A stretch of 64,000 nt of DNA from NCBI GenBank assembly GCA_938002955.1, contig CALLAA010000045.1, positions 19,470-83,469 of the forward strand, in the 5' to 3' direction. Under the pieces are notes generated by a model that saw only the letters and a list, made by a program, of their open reading frames with translations, did not search any database and had not been told where the DNA came from. Below, in pieces: positions 38,475 through 47,787 of the stretch (position 1 is the first letter of the stretch; every line of letters starts with the position of its first letter). This stretch comes from an uncultured Acidimicrobiales bacterium (lineage in GTDB: Bacteria; Actinomycetota; Acidimicrobiia; Acidimicrobiales; SHLQ01). The position numbers and the translations under genes are program-made.

Positions 38475-40238
38475 CTAGATTTCGAGCAGATCGTTCTCGA
38501 GGATGTGTCCTGGACCTTCGCAGGTCTCGCACGTACGTGACAGGGATTCGACGAGTCCTTCACCGATACGCTTGCGCGTCATTTCAACCAGTCCGAGCTC
38601 CGAGATGTCGAACACCTGCGTTCGGGTCTTGTCCTGAGCAAGTGCTTCCCGGAAGACCCGGACGACTTCGTCGCGGTTCTTCTTGATCTCCATATCGACA
38701 AAGTCGATCACGATGATTCCGCCGACGTCGCGAAGACGAAGCTGACGGGCAACCTCACGAGCCGCTTCAAGATTGTTGCGGTAGACGGTCTCTTCGAGAC
38801 TCGACTTGCCCACGTTCTTCCCGGTGTTCACATCGATCACCGTGAGTGCTTCGGTTTGTTCGATGATGAGCGAGCCACCCGATGGCAGCCACACCTTTGA
38901 GTCAACGGCCTTACGAAGTTGCTCGGCGACGTGGTGACGTTCGAACAAGGAGAGGGCTTCGGCATCGCGGTCGTAGTACTGCACTCGATCGGCGAGCGCT
39001 GGTGTGATCGACTCGACGTAACTCTTCACGTCCTCATAGAGCGCACGGTCGTCGATAATGATGCCGCGGTATTCCTTGCTGAATTCCTCGCGAATCACAC
39101 GAACTGCCATCTCGGGCTCGCGATACAGCAGCGCTGGAGCTCCGCTGTTGTTCGCAAGTTTCTCGATAGCCGCCCACTGGTCGGCGAGTCGCTTCACGTC
39201 GTTAACGATTTCGTCCTCGGTGACGTTCTCGGCTGCGGTACGCACGATGATGCCAGCGCCCTTTGGCTTGACGCGATCGAGGATCTTACGCAGACGCTTG
39301 CGCTCCTTGTCGGGGAGACGCTTGGAGATGCCGTAGGTGTCGCTGTTGGGCACGAGAACGACGAATCGTCCGGGAAGCGAAACTTCCTGAGTCAGTCGTG
39401 CACCCTTGTGCGCGATCGGATTCTTGGTGACCTGGCACAGAATTGTTTGCTTTGGCTTCAGCAGCTGTTCGATCTTGGTGCTGCGGTTCTCGCTGCCCTT
39501 CGCCTGCACGTCGCCTCGGTAGAGAACTGCGTTCTTTGGAGTCGTGATGTCGATAAAGGCCGCTTCCATTCCCGGAAGAACATTCTGGACTTTACCGAGG
39601 TAGATGTTGCCGTGGATCTGGGAGACATCGTCGGCTGGACGTGACACGTAGTGCTCGATGAGCGTGCGCCCTTCGAGGACAGCGATCTGGGTCGCTTCTT
39701 CGCGGACCGAGACACACATCATGTATCGGCCAGCGGGCTTACCCTTGCGTTCACGACCCTTGCGAAGGGCCAGTGTTTCCTCGTCGAGTTCGACGGCTTC
39801 GCCGGTGAGTGCTGTGACCGGGTTCTGCGCAGCGCCGTTGTTGCCGCCTCCGCCGCCGCCACGTCCGCGACCACCGCGACGTCGACGCCGCTTGTTGCCG
39901 CCTTCGCCGGCCTGTTGGCCACCAGACTTCTGTGAGGAGTTGCTTTGTGAAGCGCCGGATTCCCCGTTGGTGTTGCCGCCGCCCTTGCCGCCTCCACGAC
40001 GGCGACGACGGCCGCCGTTTGACCCGGAGTCGTTGTTCGAGCCGCCGTTCGATGGCTCTTGCGACCGTGCGGGCGCCGGCCGGCTATCGCCGATCTTTGG
40101 CTTTCGATTTTCTTGTGGGGCCGATGATTCGCCCCCGTTGTTCGTTGCTGCAGGTGTTGCCTGCGATGATGATTGCGAACGATCAGGTGCGGCTTGGCCG
40201 CTCCCCTGGCGATCTGTCGCCGGTACTTCGTCGGACAT
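38475..40238 (-). CDS. rne: Ribonuclease E/G family endoribonuclease
   Basis: 587 residues. The first about 150 are disordered and rich in Asn, Gly, Ser and Arg, with RG tracts such as GGRRRRRGGGKGG that may bind RNA. The catalytic core follows: an S1 domain (NIYLGKVQNVLPGMEAAFIDI), the RNase-H-like part, and the DNase-I-like site with metal-binding Asp in VIDVNTGKNVG and IIVIDFVDME, then the zinc-link CETCEGPGH. It processes rRNA and decays mRNA in the cytoplasm. Like mycobacterial RNase E, the extra domain is N-terminal. The start has GAAGGGA upstream. Confidence 0.93.
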   Translation of the reverse strand: MSDEVPATDRQGSGQAAPDRSQSSSQATPAATNNGGESSAPQENRKPKIGDSRPAPARSQEPSNGGSNNDSGSNGGRRRRRGGGKGGGNTNGESGASQSNSSQKSGGQQAGEGGNKRRRRRGGRGRGGGGGGNNGAAQNPVTALTGEAVELDEETLALRKGRERKGKPAGRYMMCVSVREEATQIAVLEGRTLIEHYVSRPADDVSQIHGNIYLGKVQNVLPGMEAAFIDITTPKNAVLYRGDVQAKGSENRSTKIEQLLKPKQTILCQVTKNPIAHKGARLTQEVSLPGRFVVLVPNSDTYGISKRLPDKERKRLRKILDRVKPKGAGIIVRTAAENVTEDEIVNDVKRLADQWAAIEKLANNSGAPALLYREPEMAVRVIREEFSKEYRGIIIDDRALYEDVKSYVESITPALADRVQYYDRDAEALSLFERHHVAEQLRKAVDSKVWLPSGGSLIIEQTEALTVIDVNTGKNVGKSSLEETVYRNNLEAAREVARQLRLRDVGGIIVIDFVDMEIKKNRDEVVRVFREALAQDKTRTQVFDISELGLVEMTRKRIGEGLVESLSRTCETCEGPGHILENDLLEI

Positions 40239-40532
40239 TGATTTCCCTTCTCATGACGCACCAAAATTTCTGGCGCGCTGCACGCTCACGGTGGCCAAGG
40301 TGGGCGCAATCCGCGGTTGTCCGTGCAAAAACTGGTGAAGCTCTAGGCGAAAAGCCTTCGCAAAGAGCGGCGACAACGGTGCACGGCCACGTGCGGCGAG
40401 CATCTTCGTTGTCAAACTTCTGAGGTTCATTGACACCTTCACAGACGTCTTCTACGTCTTTTGGTTCCTACGCACTGTATCGGCTAGAGGTCGCCGAAAC
40501 TGACATAGCCAGTAGCGGACCCGCACTGTTGG
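40239..40532. other. 294-base gene-free region between rodA and rne
   Basis: Reading in the direction of the genes (minus), it follows the rodA stop and leads into rne. I see no credible gene; a 63-codon frame at 40251-40442 has no ribosome site and odd composition. It presumably holds the rne promoter and a long 5' leader, which in other bacteria is used for RNase E autoregulation, but I cannot identify the elements. Confidence 0.5.
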
Positions 40533-40534
40533 CT
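40507..40534 (-). terminator. Imperfect hairpin at the end of rodA
   Basis: AGCCA (40507-40511) pairs with TGGCT (40530-40534), and the stem continues inward with wobble pairs and a small bulge. Only a short T-run follows on the minus strand, so termination is uncertain. Confidence 0.3.
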
Positions 40535-41684
40535 AGCGCAGACGGTGTGCGTGAACGTTCTCGACCAGCCCAAGCGCGAGCAAACTGGTGAGCATCGACG
40601 AGCCGCCGTAGCTGATTAGCGGCAACGGAATACCGGTAACGGGCATCATCCCCATGTTCATCCCAATGCTCTGGAATGCCTGGAACAAGAACATTGAAAA
40701 CACGCCCACACAGATGAGCCGACCGAAATCGTCCTCAGCGAGATGCGCGACGCGCCAGATGCGCAACAGCAACAGGCCGAACAACGTCAACAGAACGGCC
40801 CCGCCGACGAAGCCGAACTCCTCGCCGAGGACACTGAAGATGAAGTCTGACTCTTTCTCGGGCACGAGCGAGTTGTTGTTCTGCGACCCCTGGAACAATC
40901 CCTTGCCCCGAAGGCCGCCGTTGCCGATTGCGATCTCGCTTTGGTTTACGTTGTAGCGAGCCTCGTTCTCCGGGTCGACGAAGGAGGTAAACCGATTCAG
41001 CTGCGATGCGTTGAGGTAGTCGGCACGGATCATCAACATGATCGAAACACTGACGAGGCCGAGCACGAGCAGTACGTGCCGGACGGCCACGCCAGCCACC
41101 ACGACGATGCCCGCAACGATCGCGGCGTACACCATGACGGTCCCAAAGTCTGGCTGAAGGAGAACGAGCGCTGCGGGGAGGCCGGCCAGACCGAGGCCGA
41201 GCATGACGTTGACGAGTTGCAGCCCGTCTCGCGACTGGACCGAGCTGTACCAGGACGCCAACGCAACGATGAGCGACAGTTTCGCAAACTCCGACGGCTG
41301 AAGCGTGATGAAGCCAAGCGAGTACCAGGACGTGGCGAACGTGTTGAGGTCGGTTCCAAAGACGAAGAGTCCAAGGAGCAACACGATGCTTGCGACATAG
41401 ACGACGGGAACCGCAGCCTTGGCCCGCCGATAGTCGATCGATGCGAGAACCGCCGCCATAAACGTGCCGACGCCAACGAACATCAACTGCTTTTCAAGAA
41501 AGCTGGTGTCGGCGGTATCAAGCTCCGGGTTCACTACGCCACGTGTGGCCGAGTACACCACCACGACGCCCATACAGAGCAGACCGATCGACAACAAGAT
41601 GATGGACACGTCGACCCGGAGCCAGAGCGGGCCGTCGACGTCCTTGTCGCGAAAGTTGCTCGTTCCCGCTCGAAACGCCGTCAC
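40533..41684 (-). CDS. rodA: Rod-shape SEDS glycosyltransferase RodA
   Basis: 383 residues with about ten membrane helices. SEDS signatures: GVVVVYSATRG, FITLQPSEFAKLSLIVALASW, LLQPDFGTVMVYAAIVAGI, GLRGKGLFQGSQNNNSLVPEKESDFIFSVLGEEFGF and the C-terminal PLISYGGSSMLTSLLALGL. RodA polymerises lipid-linked peptidoglycan together with PBP2 in the elongasome. It is RodA and not FtsW by position directly after the PBP2 gene, with a 4-base overlap (GTGA). Confidence 0.95.
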   Translation of the reverse strand: MTAFRAGTSNFRDKDVDGPLWLRVDVSIILLSIGLLCMGVVVVYSATRGVVNPELDTADTSFLEKQLMFVGVGTFMAAVLASIDYRRAKAAVPVVYVASIVLLLGLFVFGTDLNTFATSWYSLGFITLQPSEFAKLSLIVALASWYSSVQSRDGLQLVNVMLGLGLAGLPAALVLLQPDFGTVMVYAAIVAGIVVVAGVAVRHVLLVLGLVSVSIMLMIRADYLNASQLNRFTSFVDPENEARYNVNQSEIAIGNGGLRGKGLFQGSQNNNSLVPEKESDFIFSVLGEEFGFVGGAVLLTLFGLLLLRIWRVAHLAEDDFGRLICVGVFSMFLFQAFQSIGMNMGMMPVTGIPLPLISYGGSSMLTSLLALGLVENVHAHRLR

Positions 41685-43939
41685 TGGTCGACCTCCGCGT
41701 CGACGACGGCTGCGAGTTCGGCCTGGGAAAGATCGGTGATGTTATCGACGCCGTAGAACGTGTCGATCTCGTCTTGGGTGAGCGCCCGTGGAATTTCGTC
41801 CTTCGAGATCGCATCGAAGATCCGGGCGACCATCGGTGCAGCGAACTTCGAGCCAAAGCCCGACTCTTCGAGAATGACCGCAATGACATACTCGGGTTCT
41901 TGGACGGCGGTGCCATATGCCGGCGACCCACTCGGACCAAAGCCTGCGAACATCGAGTTATCGGCTCGGCCAAGGATCTCGGCCGTGCCGGTCTTGCCCG
42001 CGACCGGCCAGTTGATGAGGTCCATTTGCACGCCGCCTACCCAGTTGTTCGAGCCCGGAGCTTCGTTAAAGGCGTCAAAGCCAGTGCCGCTCGGTTGTTC
42101 AAGGTTCGGCTTTGGGAGCATGGTCACGCCCAACAGGCCGTCGAGGATTTCCTGCTCGATCGTTTCGGGGATGGTCGCTTGACGAACGACCCGTGGGCCA
42201 AAGACGGTGGGCTCTTCGTCGGCCGTCGGCGGAGCGATCTCGGTTACCACATTTGGGGAGAACACTGTCCCGCCATTGGCGAGCGCGGCGTAGGCGGTTG
42301 CGAGTTGCAGCGGGGTGATTGCGACCTCGCCCTGCCCAATCGCCAGGTTGGTGTTGTCACCCGGACCCCAATCGCCCCGTGGGAACGCATCGGGGTTTGC
42401 CAGGTGGCGAGCGCGGAACTGCTCGGCGTTTGGCATCGAGCCAGCTTTTTCGTTCGGCAACTGAACGCCGGTCTCGGCGCCGAATCCGAATTCTTTGGCC
42501 GTGACCTGGATGCCCTCGGGGTTAATGGTGTTGGCTCCGGCAACCCAGAACGCCTCACCGATCCGGTAGTAGTACGTGTCTGACGAGAATGACAGTGAAT
42601 GGCTGAGATCCACCCCTTCCATAGACGCCCCACCAGCGTTGATCTTGCGACAACCACTTTCGCGGGCGCCTTCGACGTCGCCGGTGAAGTCGATGCTGCA
42701 CGACTGAAGGTCCCAGTAGCCGGGGTCGGAGATGGGCACGTCCCAGTCATCGACGAACTGCCAGCCAAATACGTCGTATACCTCGGCGGCAATGGCGGTA
42801 AATGGCTTGAAGGTTGACGCTGCCGGGTAGATCTCTGAAACAGCCCGATTGAGCAGCGGCTGGTGAGACAGTGGATCGCTCAGCTTGTCGAACTGATCTT
42901 GGCTGATGCCGTCGATGAAGTCGCCGGGGTCGAACGTTGGGTACGAGGCCATCGCGAGAATCGACCCGTCGCGAGGATCCATGATTACCGCGGCGCCCGC
43001 CGGTGCACGGAATGGTTCTTCGTCCTGGAGTACCTCGACGCCGCGCGCCCGTTCGAGTGTGCGCGCCAGTTCTGCTTCGAGCATCACCTGCAGGTCGATA
43101 TCGATGGTGAGGTGCACGTCCGATCCGCGAACGGGGTTTGTCGTTTTGACGTCCTCGACCAGATTGCCCACGTTGTCCACCAGCAGCTCACGTGTTCCGG
43201 GCACGCCGCGCAGGTCGTCTTCGAAGAACGCCTCGATCCCCTGCTTGCCAATCTCGTCGTTGCGCCGGTATTGCTTGCCGTTGGGGTCCTCGATCCGGAC
43301 TGCCGGGTCGTCGCTGTCCGGGTCGTCGATGAGGTAGAGGTTCTCTTTGGCTTCAAGCTCTCCGCCGGTGATCGACCCGACATAGCCGAGGATGTGCGCT
43401 GCGTTCTTTCCGAACGGATAGCTGCGGACGAGGTCCTGGTCGACGTTCACCCCAGGGAAATCGTCAGGCCGCTCCCCGATGAAGATGAGAAGTTCTTCGT
43501 CGACATCTCGGGCGATCGGAATGTCGTCGAACGAGGTGAAGGATTGGTCTGCGTAGGCCCGTTCGAGGTCGGCCACCTTGGTGAGGAGCCCCGACTGTGA
43601 GAGTTCGCGAGCGAGATTGGCGAACATCTCCGCCCGGAACTCTGCACGCTCGTCCGAGGAGCCGTATCCGAGGGCCCGAAGTTCGTTGAGATGTGAATCT
43701 CGATTGATCGTGACCACAGTCGACAATCGATTCTCGACGAGCACGCGGCCTTCACGATCGAGGATCTGTCCGCGCGGGGCCTGTGTTCGAATCGATCGGG
43801 TGATGTTGCTCTGCGCAATAACTTCGAACTGTTCGGACTCGAGCGCCTGGAGATACCAGAGCCGCCCGAAGAGCGCGAGAAACAGCGAGACGGCGATCAC
43901 CCCGAGGACGCGCATGCGAACGCGACTGGTGTCCTCCAT
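41681..43939 (-). CDS. mrdA: Penicillin-binding protein 2 (class B transpeptidase)
   Basis: 752 residues. One N-terminal membrane helix (VLGVIAVSLFLALFGRLWYLQ), a dimerisation domain (APRGQILDREGRVLVEN), and a transpeptidase domain with Ser375-x-x-Lys378 in YPAASTFKPF, an SSDTYYY segment as second motif and AGKTGTAE as the KTG triad. It cross-links septum-independent peptidoglycan with RodA. I use the ATG at 43939, which has GGAG ten bases upstream; the TTG at 43948 has no room for one. The C-terminus is Asp/Glu-rich. Confidence 0.93.
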   Translation of the reverse strand: MEDTSRVRMRVLGVIAVSLFLALFGRLWYLQALESEQFEVIAQSNITRSIRTQAPRGQILDREGRVLVENRLSTVVTINRDSHLNELRALGYGSSDERAEFRAEMFANLARELSQSGLLTKVADLERAYADQSFTSFDDIPIARDVDEELLIFIGERPDDFPGVNVDQDLVRSYPFGKNAAHILGYVGSITGGELEAKENLYLIDDPDSDDPAVRIEDPNGKQYRRNDEIGKQGIEAFFEDDLRGVPGTRELLVDNVGNLVEDVKTTNPVRGSDVHLTIDIDLQVMLEAELARTLERARGVEVLQDEEPFRAPAGAAVIMDPRDGSILAMASYPTFDPGDFIDGISQDQFDKLSDPLSHQPLLNRAVSEIYPAASTFKPFTAIAAEVYDVFGWQFVDDWDVPISDPGYWDLQSCSIDFTGDVEGARESGCRKINAGGASMEGVDLSHSLSFSSDTYYYRIGEAFWVAGANTINPEGIQVTAKEFGFGAETGVQLPNEKAGSMPNAEQFRARHLANPDAFPRGDWGPGDNTNLAIGQGEVAITPLQLATAYAALANGGTVFSPNVVTEIAPPTADEEPTVFGPRVVRQATIPETIEQEILDGLLGVTMLPKPNLEQPSGTGFDAFNEAPGSNNWVGGVQMDLINWPVAGKTGTAEILGRADNSMFAGFGPSGSPAYGTAVQEPEYVIAVILEESGFGSKFAAPMVARIFDAISKDEIPRALTQDEIDTFYGVDNITDLSQAELAAVVDAEVDQ

Positions 43940-43964
43940 CAGCGCCAATCTCCCAGCATCACCA

Positions 43965-44483
43965 CTAGTTCACCACGGTTCTGGCCGGTTCGGAGCGCGC
44001 CCCGGTCGGATCGGCGAGAACCCAGCCATAGGCGGCGCGAACGAGTAACGAGAGGGGCACCGCGAACAACCCAATGGCGAACGCCTTCCACACCAATCCC
44101 CAGGCAACGAACTGTTCGGAGCCGAGTACACCCAGCCCGAATCCGTAGCCGATCGTGGCGAGAAACGCCGACAGCCAGATGATGGTTGGCATAACCCGGG
44201 GGTCATCGGAATCGACCGTTCGAGAGAACTGCCCCGAGAGGTACCCGAACGCTCCATAGATACCAGCGGCCAGCCCGAGCGGCCCGGGAACCACCAGATC
44301 GAGCAGAAGCCCAGCGGCGAACCCGTTGCGGGCCCCATAGTCCGCTCCCCCACTGAGACCCCCGACGAGCGCCGCAACGAGGAGCAGGTCGGGAGCGACG
44401 CCGAAGGGGCGCAAGTGGGCAAAGATCGAAACCTGAAACGCCCACAGGACAACGAGCACAGCGAGCGTCTTCAGGCGGATCAT
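43965..44483 (-). CDS. mreD: Rod shape-determining protein MreD
   Basis: 172 residues with five to six membrane helices. FAHLRPFGVAPDLLLVAALVGGL and GFAAGLLLDLVVPGPLGLAAGIYGAFGYLSG are the conserved MreD segments. It bridges MreC and the RodA/PBP2 complex in the membrane. Overlaps mreC by 4 bases (ATGA) and lies 25 bases before mrdA. Confidence 0.93.
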   Translation of the reverse strand: MIRLKTLAVLVVLWAFQVSIFAHLRPFGVAPDLLLVAALVGGLSGGADYGARNGFAAGLLLDLVVPGPLGLAAGIYGAFGYLSGQFSRTVDSDDPRVMPTIIWLSAFLATIGYGFGLGVLGSEQFVAWGLVWKAFAIGLFAVPLSLLVRAAYGWVLADPTGARSEPARTVVN

Positions 44484-45343
44484 CGAGCGATCCCTTCGGG
44501 CGCATCCTCAACTTCGGCGCCTGGCTCTACGAGCACGACGCTCACGAATCGCAGGTCGACCGGGTTTGCGGCGAGCTCGACCTTCAACAGCTGATTGGAG
44601 GCTTCCTCGTCGTCCTCTGACCCAGTGACCGTCCCGATGACCAGGTTCGGCGGAAAGAGCGTCCGGTCGCTACTGGTGGTCGTGACTGGATCTCCCACCG
44701 AGATTTCAGCTCGTGTACCGATTCCCTGCGGGATATCGATCTCGGTCGGCGAGCCGGTTCCGCGAGCCAGTCCCACCTCGCCGGCAACTTCGACCCCCAT
44801 CACAAACTCGTTGCTCGACACGAGCCGAACGGTCGAGGAGGTACGATCGGCATGTTCGACCCGGCCCACGACACCGGCGGCGGTGATCACGGCCATGTCC
44901 TTGAGCACACCGTCGTTTTCGCCGACATCGATCTCGATGACCCCGCTGGTGAAGTTGCCCACCTCGCCCGTGCGCACCCGTGCCAGGAGCAACGGGTAGC
45001 CGGCGGGTATTTCGAGGCCGTTGATGGCGAGCAGCGCTTCGTAGTCCGCCCGGTCGACGCCGGACCGTACGATCTCGCCGCGGAGTCGGTCGATCTCCGC
45101 ACGGAGCTCGGCGTTCTCGGCCACAACTTCGTCGTAGTTGGTCGCGCCATCGAAGAGTCCGGTGATTGGTGACGCGATGCGTTCGCCTCCAGCGCGGATC
45201 GGGGCGACGACCTCGCGCGCTCCGCTCTGGATGGTCCCGAGCGGGCCGAAATCTTGAAAGTCGAGTGTGATGAGCGTCGCTGACGCCAGGAAGATCAGCC
45301 CAAGCGTGACGCGGCGACGCCCCGATTGTTGAGGGGCGACCAT
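44480..45343 (-). CDS. mreC: Rod shape-determining protein MreC
   Basis: 287 residues. A single N-terminal membrane helix (VTLGLIFLASATLITLDF), a coiled coil (AENAELRAEIDRLRGEI) and two beta domains with VEHADRTSSTVRLVSSNEFVMGVEV and GDPVTTTSSDRTLFPPNLVIGTV. It is the extracytoplasmic scaffold that activates PBP2. Thirteen bases separate it from the mreB stop. Confidence 0.93.
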   Translation of the reverse strand: MVAPQQSGRRRVTLGLIFLASATLITLDFQDFGPLGTIQSGAREVVAPIRAGGERIASPITGLFDGATNYDEVVAENAELRAEIDRLRGEIVRSGVDRADYEALLAINGLEIPAGYPLLLARVRTGEVGNFTSGVIEIDVGENDGVLKDMAVITAAGVVGRVEHADRTSSTVRLVSSNEFVMGVEVAGEVGLARGTGSPTEIDIPQGIGTRAEISVGDPVTTTSSDRTLFPPNLVIGTVTGSEDDEEASNQLLKVELAANPVDLRFVSVVLVEPGAEVEDAPEGIAR

Positions 45344-45356
45344 AAGCGTGTAGTTA

Positions 45357-46403
45357 TCAGATCGTCTGCGAGCTGAAAAGACTGTGGTTCATCGAATCGA
45401 GGCTCATGCCCGAGCCGAGCGCAACCGCATCGAGTGGATTATCTGCCACGAAGACCGGCATGCCGGTTTCATCGCGGAGTCGTTCGGCGAGGCCATGCAG
45501 CAACGCTCCGCCGCCAGCGAGGCAAACGCCACGCTCCATAATGTCGGCTGCGAGTTCGGGCGGAGTCTGATCGAGGGTCATCTTGACCGCATCACAGATT
45601 GCAGCGACCGGTTCGGCAAGGGCCTCACGGATCTGGACGCTGGTGATGTTGATCGTCTTTGGGAGGCCGGTGACGAGGTCACGGCCGCGGATCTCGGCCT
45701 GCAACTCGCGTTCCATTGGCCATGCCGAGCCGAGCGCTTTCTTGATCTCCTCAGCCGTGCGGTACCCAACAGCGATGCTGTGCTCTTTCTTGGTGTACTG
45801 GACAATGGACTCATCGAGACCATCGCCGCCGACGCGAACGGACTGGCTTGCAACAACCCCGCCGAGCGAGATGACCGCAACCTCGGTCGTGCCGCCGCCG
45901 ATGTCGACGATCATCGAACCGGTGGGGTCCTGGACGGGTAGACCTGCGCCAATAGCTGCGGCCATCGGCTCCTCGATGATGTAGGCAGGTTTGCGTGCAC
46001 CAGCGAACTCCGCTGCTTCCTGAACGGCACGTTGCTCGACGCCGGTGATTCCTGACGGGACGCAGATCACCATGCGAGGGCGGGCCCATTTGCGAGGGTG
46101 CACGCGCTCGATGAAGTAGCGAAGCATCTTCTCGCAGATGTCGAAGTCGGCAATGACGCCGTCCTTGAGGGGACGAACGGCTTGGATATGTGCGGGCGTG
46201 CGGCCGATCATGCGTTTCGCCTCGGCGCCAACAGCGAGTGGCTCGCCGGTGTGGACGTTGACGGCAACAACAGACGGCTCGTTCAAAACGATGCCTTCGC
46301 CTCGGACGTAGACCAGGGTGTTTGCGGTTCCGAGATCAACAGCCATGTCGCGCCCCGACAGGGACCCGAAGTTGGCAATTGAACTAAAGCCTCGGTCAGC
46401 CAT
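45357..46403 (-). CDS. mreB: Actin-like cell-shape protein MreB
   Basis: 348 residues of the actin fold. Phosphate-1 MAVDLGTANTLVYVRGEGI, phosphate-2 MIVDIGGGTTEVAVISLGG, adenosine loop GVCLAGGGALLHGLAERL, and the polymer-contact region RKWARPRMVICVPSGITGVEQRAV. It organises elongasome movement. The ATG at 46403 gives the family N-terminus with a GGAG four bases upstream; a longer frame adds 16 residues that do not fit. First gene of the minus-strand operon. Confidence 0.94.
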   Translation of the reverse strand: MADRGFSSIANFGSLSGRDMAVDLGTANTLVYVRGEGIVLNEPSVVAVNVHTGEPLAVGAEAKRMIGRTPAHIQAVRPLKDGVIADFDICEKMLRYFIERVHPRKWARPRMVICVPSGITGVEQRAVQEAAEFAGARKPAYIIEEPMAAAIGAGLPVQDPTGSMIVDIGGGTTEVAVISLGGVVASQSVRVGGDGLDESIVQYTKKEHSIAVGYRTAEEIKKALGSAWPMERELQAEIRGRDLVTGLPKTINITSVQIREALAEPVAAICDAVKMTLDQTPPELAADIMERGVCLAGGGALLHGLAERLRDETGMPVFVADNPLDAVALGSGMSLDSMNHSLFSSQTI

Positions 46404-46456
46404 GATGCTCCAGATACTCGACGGTTCCGGCAGCTCCGGCCCGTACTCCAAGGAGA

Positions 46457-46486
46457 ACTCTACGCACTTCTGTAACCAAGTTGCAA
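46457..46486 (-). promoter_or_regulatory. Promoter of the mreB operon
   Basis: On the minus strand TTGCAA (46486-46481), an 18-base spacer, and TAGAGT (46462-46457) precede the mreB start by about 55 bases. This gene therefore would have an ordinary leader, unlike many neighbours. Confidence 0.4.
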
Positions 46487-46571
46487 AACGGCAAACGCAC
46501 TACGCGTCACCCCCACCACATGGAGTGAGTCGACCGGGGAAGATCCCCGCCGTCGAGCGGGTTTGGAGGGT

Positions 46572-47612
46572 ATGACGCGGTATCTGATATCAGCATTTTT
46601 CTTGGTCCTGGCGACCGCCTGCGGTGACGACCTCATGACGGAATCAGCCGCGTCGACTTCCGATGACATCGCCGGTGTCCCCGATCGCACGATCTCCGTC
46701 GTCGATATCGACGAGGTGTACTTCGATACGTTCGATGGCGGTTCGATCGCGCTCGGCGACGCGACCGTCGATGACATTGTTGGGTTGCTCGATCGGATCC
46801 CACCGATCGACGCTCCCCGATATATCGAGCCGAGCGAGGATGACTGGCTCGGCGATGACGATCTCGTCCTTGGATATATCGATGCGAGTGGCCAGCCGTA
46901 TGCCTATCCCCACAAGATTCTGAACTTCCATGAGATCGTGAACGACACGCTGGCCACGGTGCCGGTGTTGATCTCCTACTGTCCGTTGTGCAATAGCGGC
47001 GTCGTGTTCGATCGCCGCCTCGACGACCTGCGCCACGATGGTGCACTGACGTTCGGAAACTCGAGCGCGCTGTACGACAACGACTTGGTCATGGTCGATC
47101 GTGAGACGAACACCTACTGGTGGCAAGTTCCCGGACGAGGCATCGTGGGAACGCTGTCCGGAGCGGAGCTCACGGTTCTTCCGTCGACAACCACAACGTG
47201 GGGCCAGTGGTTGATCGATGAGCCCGAGACGCTCGTGCTCAGTCGTGACCTTGGCTTTCGCCGTGACTACGAACGCGATCCATTCGTCGGATACGCCGAT
47301 CGGGTGAATGCAGGCAATACGCCATTCCCCGTCGATGATCGGGCGCTACGCGATGGCCGTTTGGCCCCGGCGACACAGGTGATCGCGATCGAGGTCGGCG
47401 ATGATGCTGCTGCTGTTCCGGTAGCCGAGCTCGTCAGGGAGTTGGCGCTGACCGTCGGCGGGGTCGAGCACATCATCGAACCCGATGGAAGCGGAGGCGC
47501 CCGGGTATACGCGACAACTGGCGACGGGTCTCGAGTACCCGCCGCCAGTCGATCAACGTTTTGGTTTGCCTATGTGGCGTCGTTCCCCGAAGCCCGGGTG
47601 GTCCTCCCGTAA
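46572..47612 (+). CDS. DUF3179 domain lipoprotein
   Basis: 346 residues. A signal peptide with lipobox LATAC predicts a lipid-anchored outer-face protein. The DUF3179 core is clear: PHKILNFHEIVNDTLATVPVLISYCPLCNSGVVFDRR with CPLC, then LTFGNSSALYDNDLVMVDRETNTYWWQV. Its function is not known. I start at ATG 46572 to give the signal peptide; a TTG at 46563 is the alternative and the GGAGGGT between them is too close to the ATG to be a normal ribosome site. Confidence 0.85.
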   Translation: MTRYLISAFFLVLATACGDDLMTESAASTSDDIAGVPDRTISVVDIDEVYFDTFDGGSIALGDATVDDIVGLLDRIPPIDAPRYIEPSEDDWLGDDDLVLGYIDASGQPYAYPHKILNFHEIVNDTLATVPVLISYCPLCNSGVVFDRRLDDLRHDGALTFGNSSALYDNDLVMVDRETNTYWWQVPGRGIVGTLSGAELTVLPSTTTTWGQWLIDEPETLVLSRDLGFRRDYERDPFVGYADRVNAGNTPFPVDDRALRDGRLAPATQVIAIEVGDDAAAVPVAELVRELALTVGGVEHIIEPDGSGGARVYATTGDGSRVPAASRSTFWFAYVASFPEARVVLP

Positions 47613-47618
47613 GCGGCT

Positions 47619-47683
47619 GGCCTCCGGCCAACTGCCGAGCATCGAGGAGGCGTTAGCCGACGGATTGCGACAGCAGCGAAACT
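47619..47683 (+). repeat. 65-bp direct repeat, copy 1
   Basis: Begins GGCCTCCGGCCAACTGCCGA and ends CAGCGAAACT. It differs from copy 2 at one base (T for C in GCGTTAGC). Its first bases TGGCC-TCC-GGCCA form a small hairpin. Seven bases after the DUF3179 stop. Confidence 0.9.
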
Positions 47684-47722
47684 CCGGGAGTTCGAAGCTG
47701 CGAAGCCGGTTCGAACGGAGCC

Positions 47723-47787
47723 GGCCTCCGGCCAACTGCCGAGCATCGAGGAGGCGCTAGCCGACGGATTGCGACAGCAGCGAAACT
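47723..47787 (+). repeat. 65-bp direct repeat, copy 2
   Basis: Offset of 104 bases from copy 1. Its end overlaps the ndk stop codon (47786-47788). The 39 bases between copies contain TTCGAA-type half-sites in opposite orientation. Confidence 0.9.

Noticed and set aside
40251-40442. A 63-codon gene upstream of rne
   Set aside because: Composition is unlike the neighbours and there is no ribosome-binding site; more likely untranslated leader.
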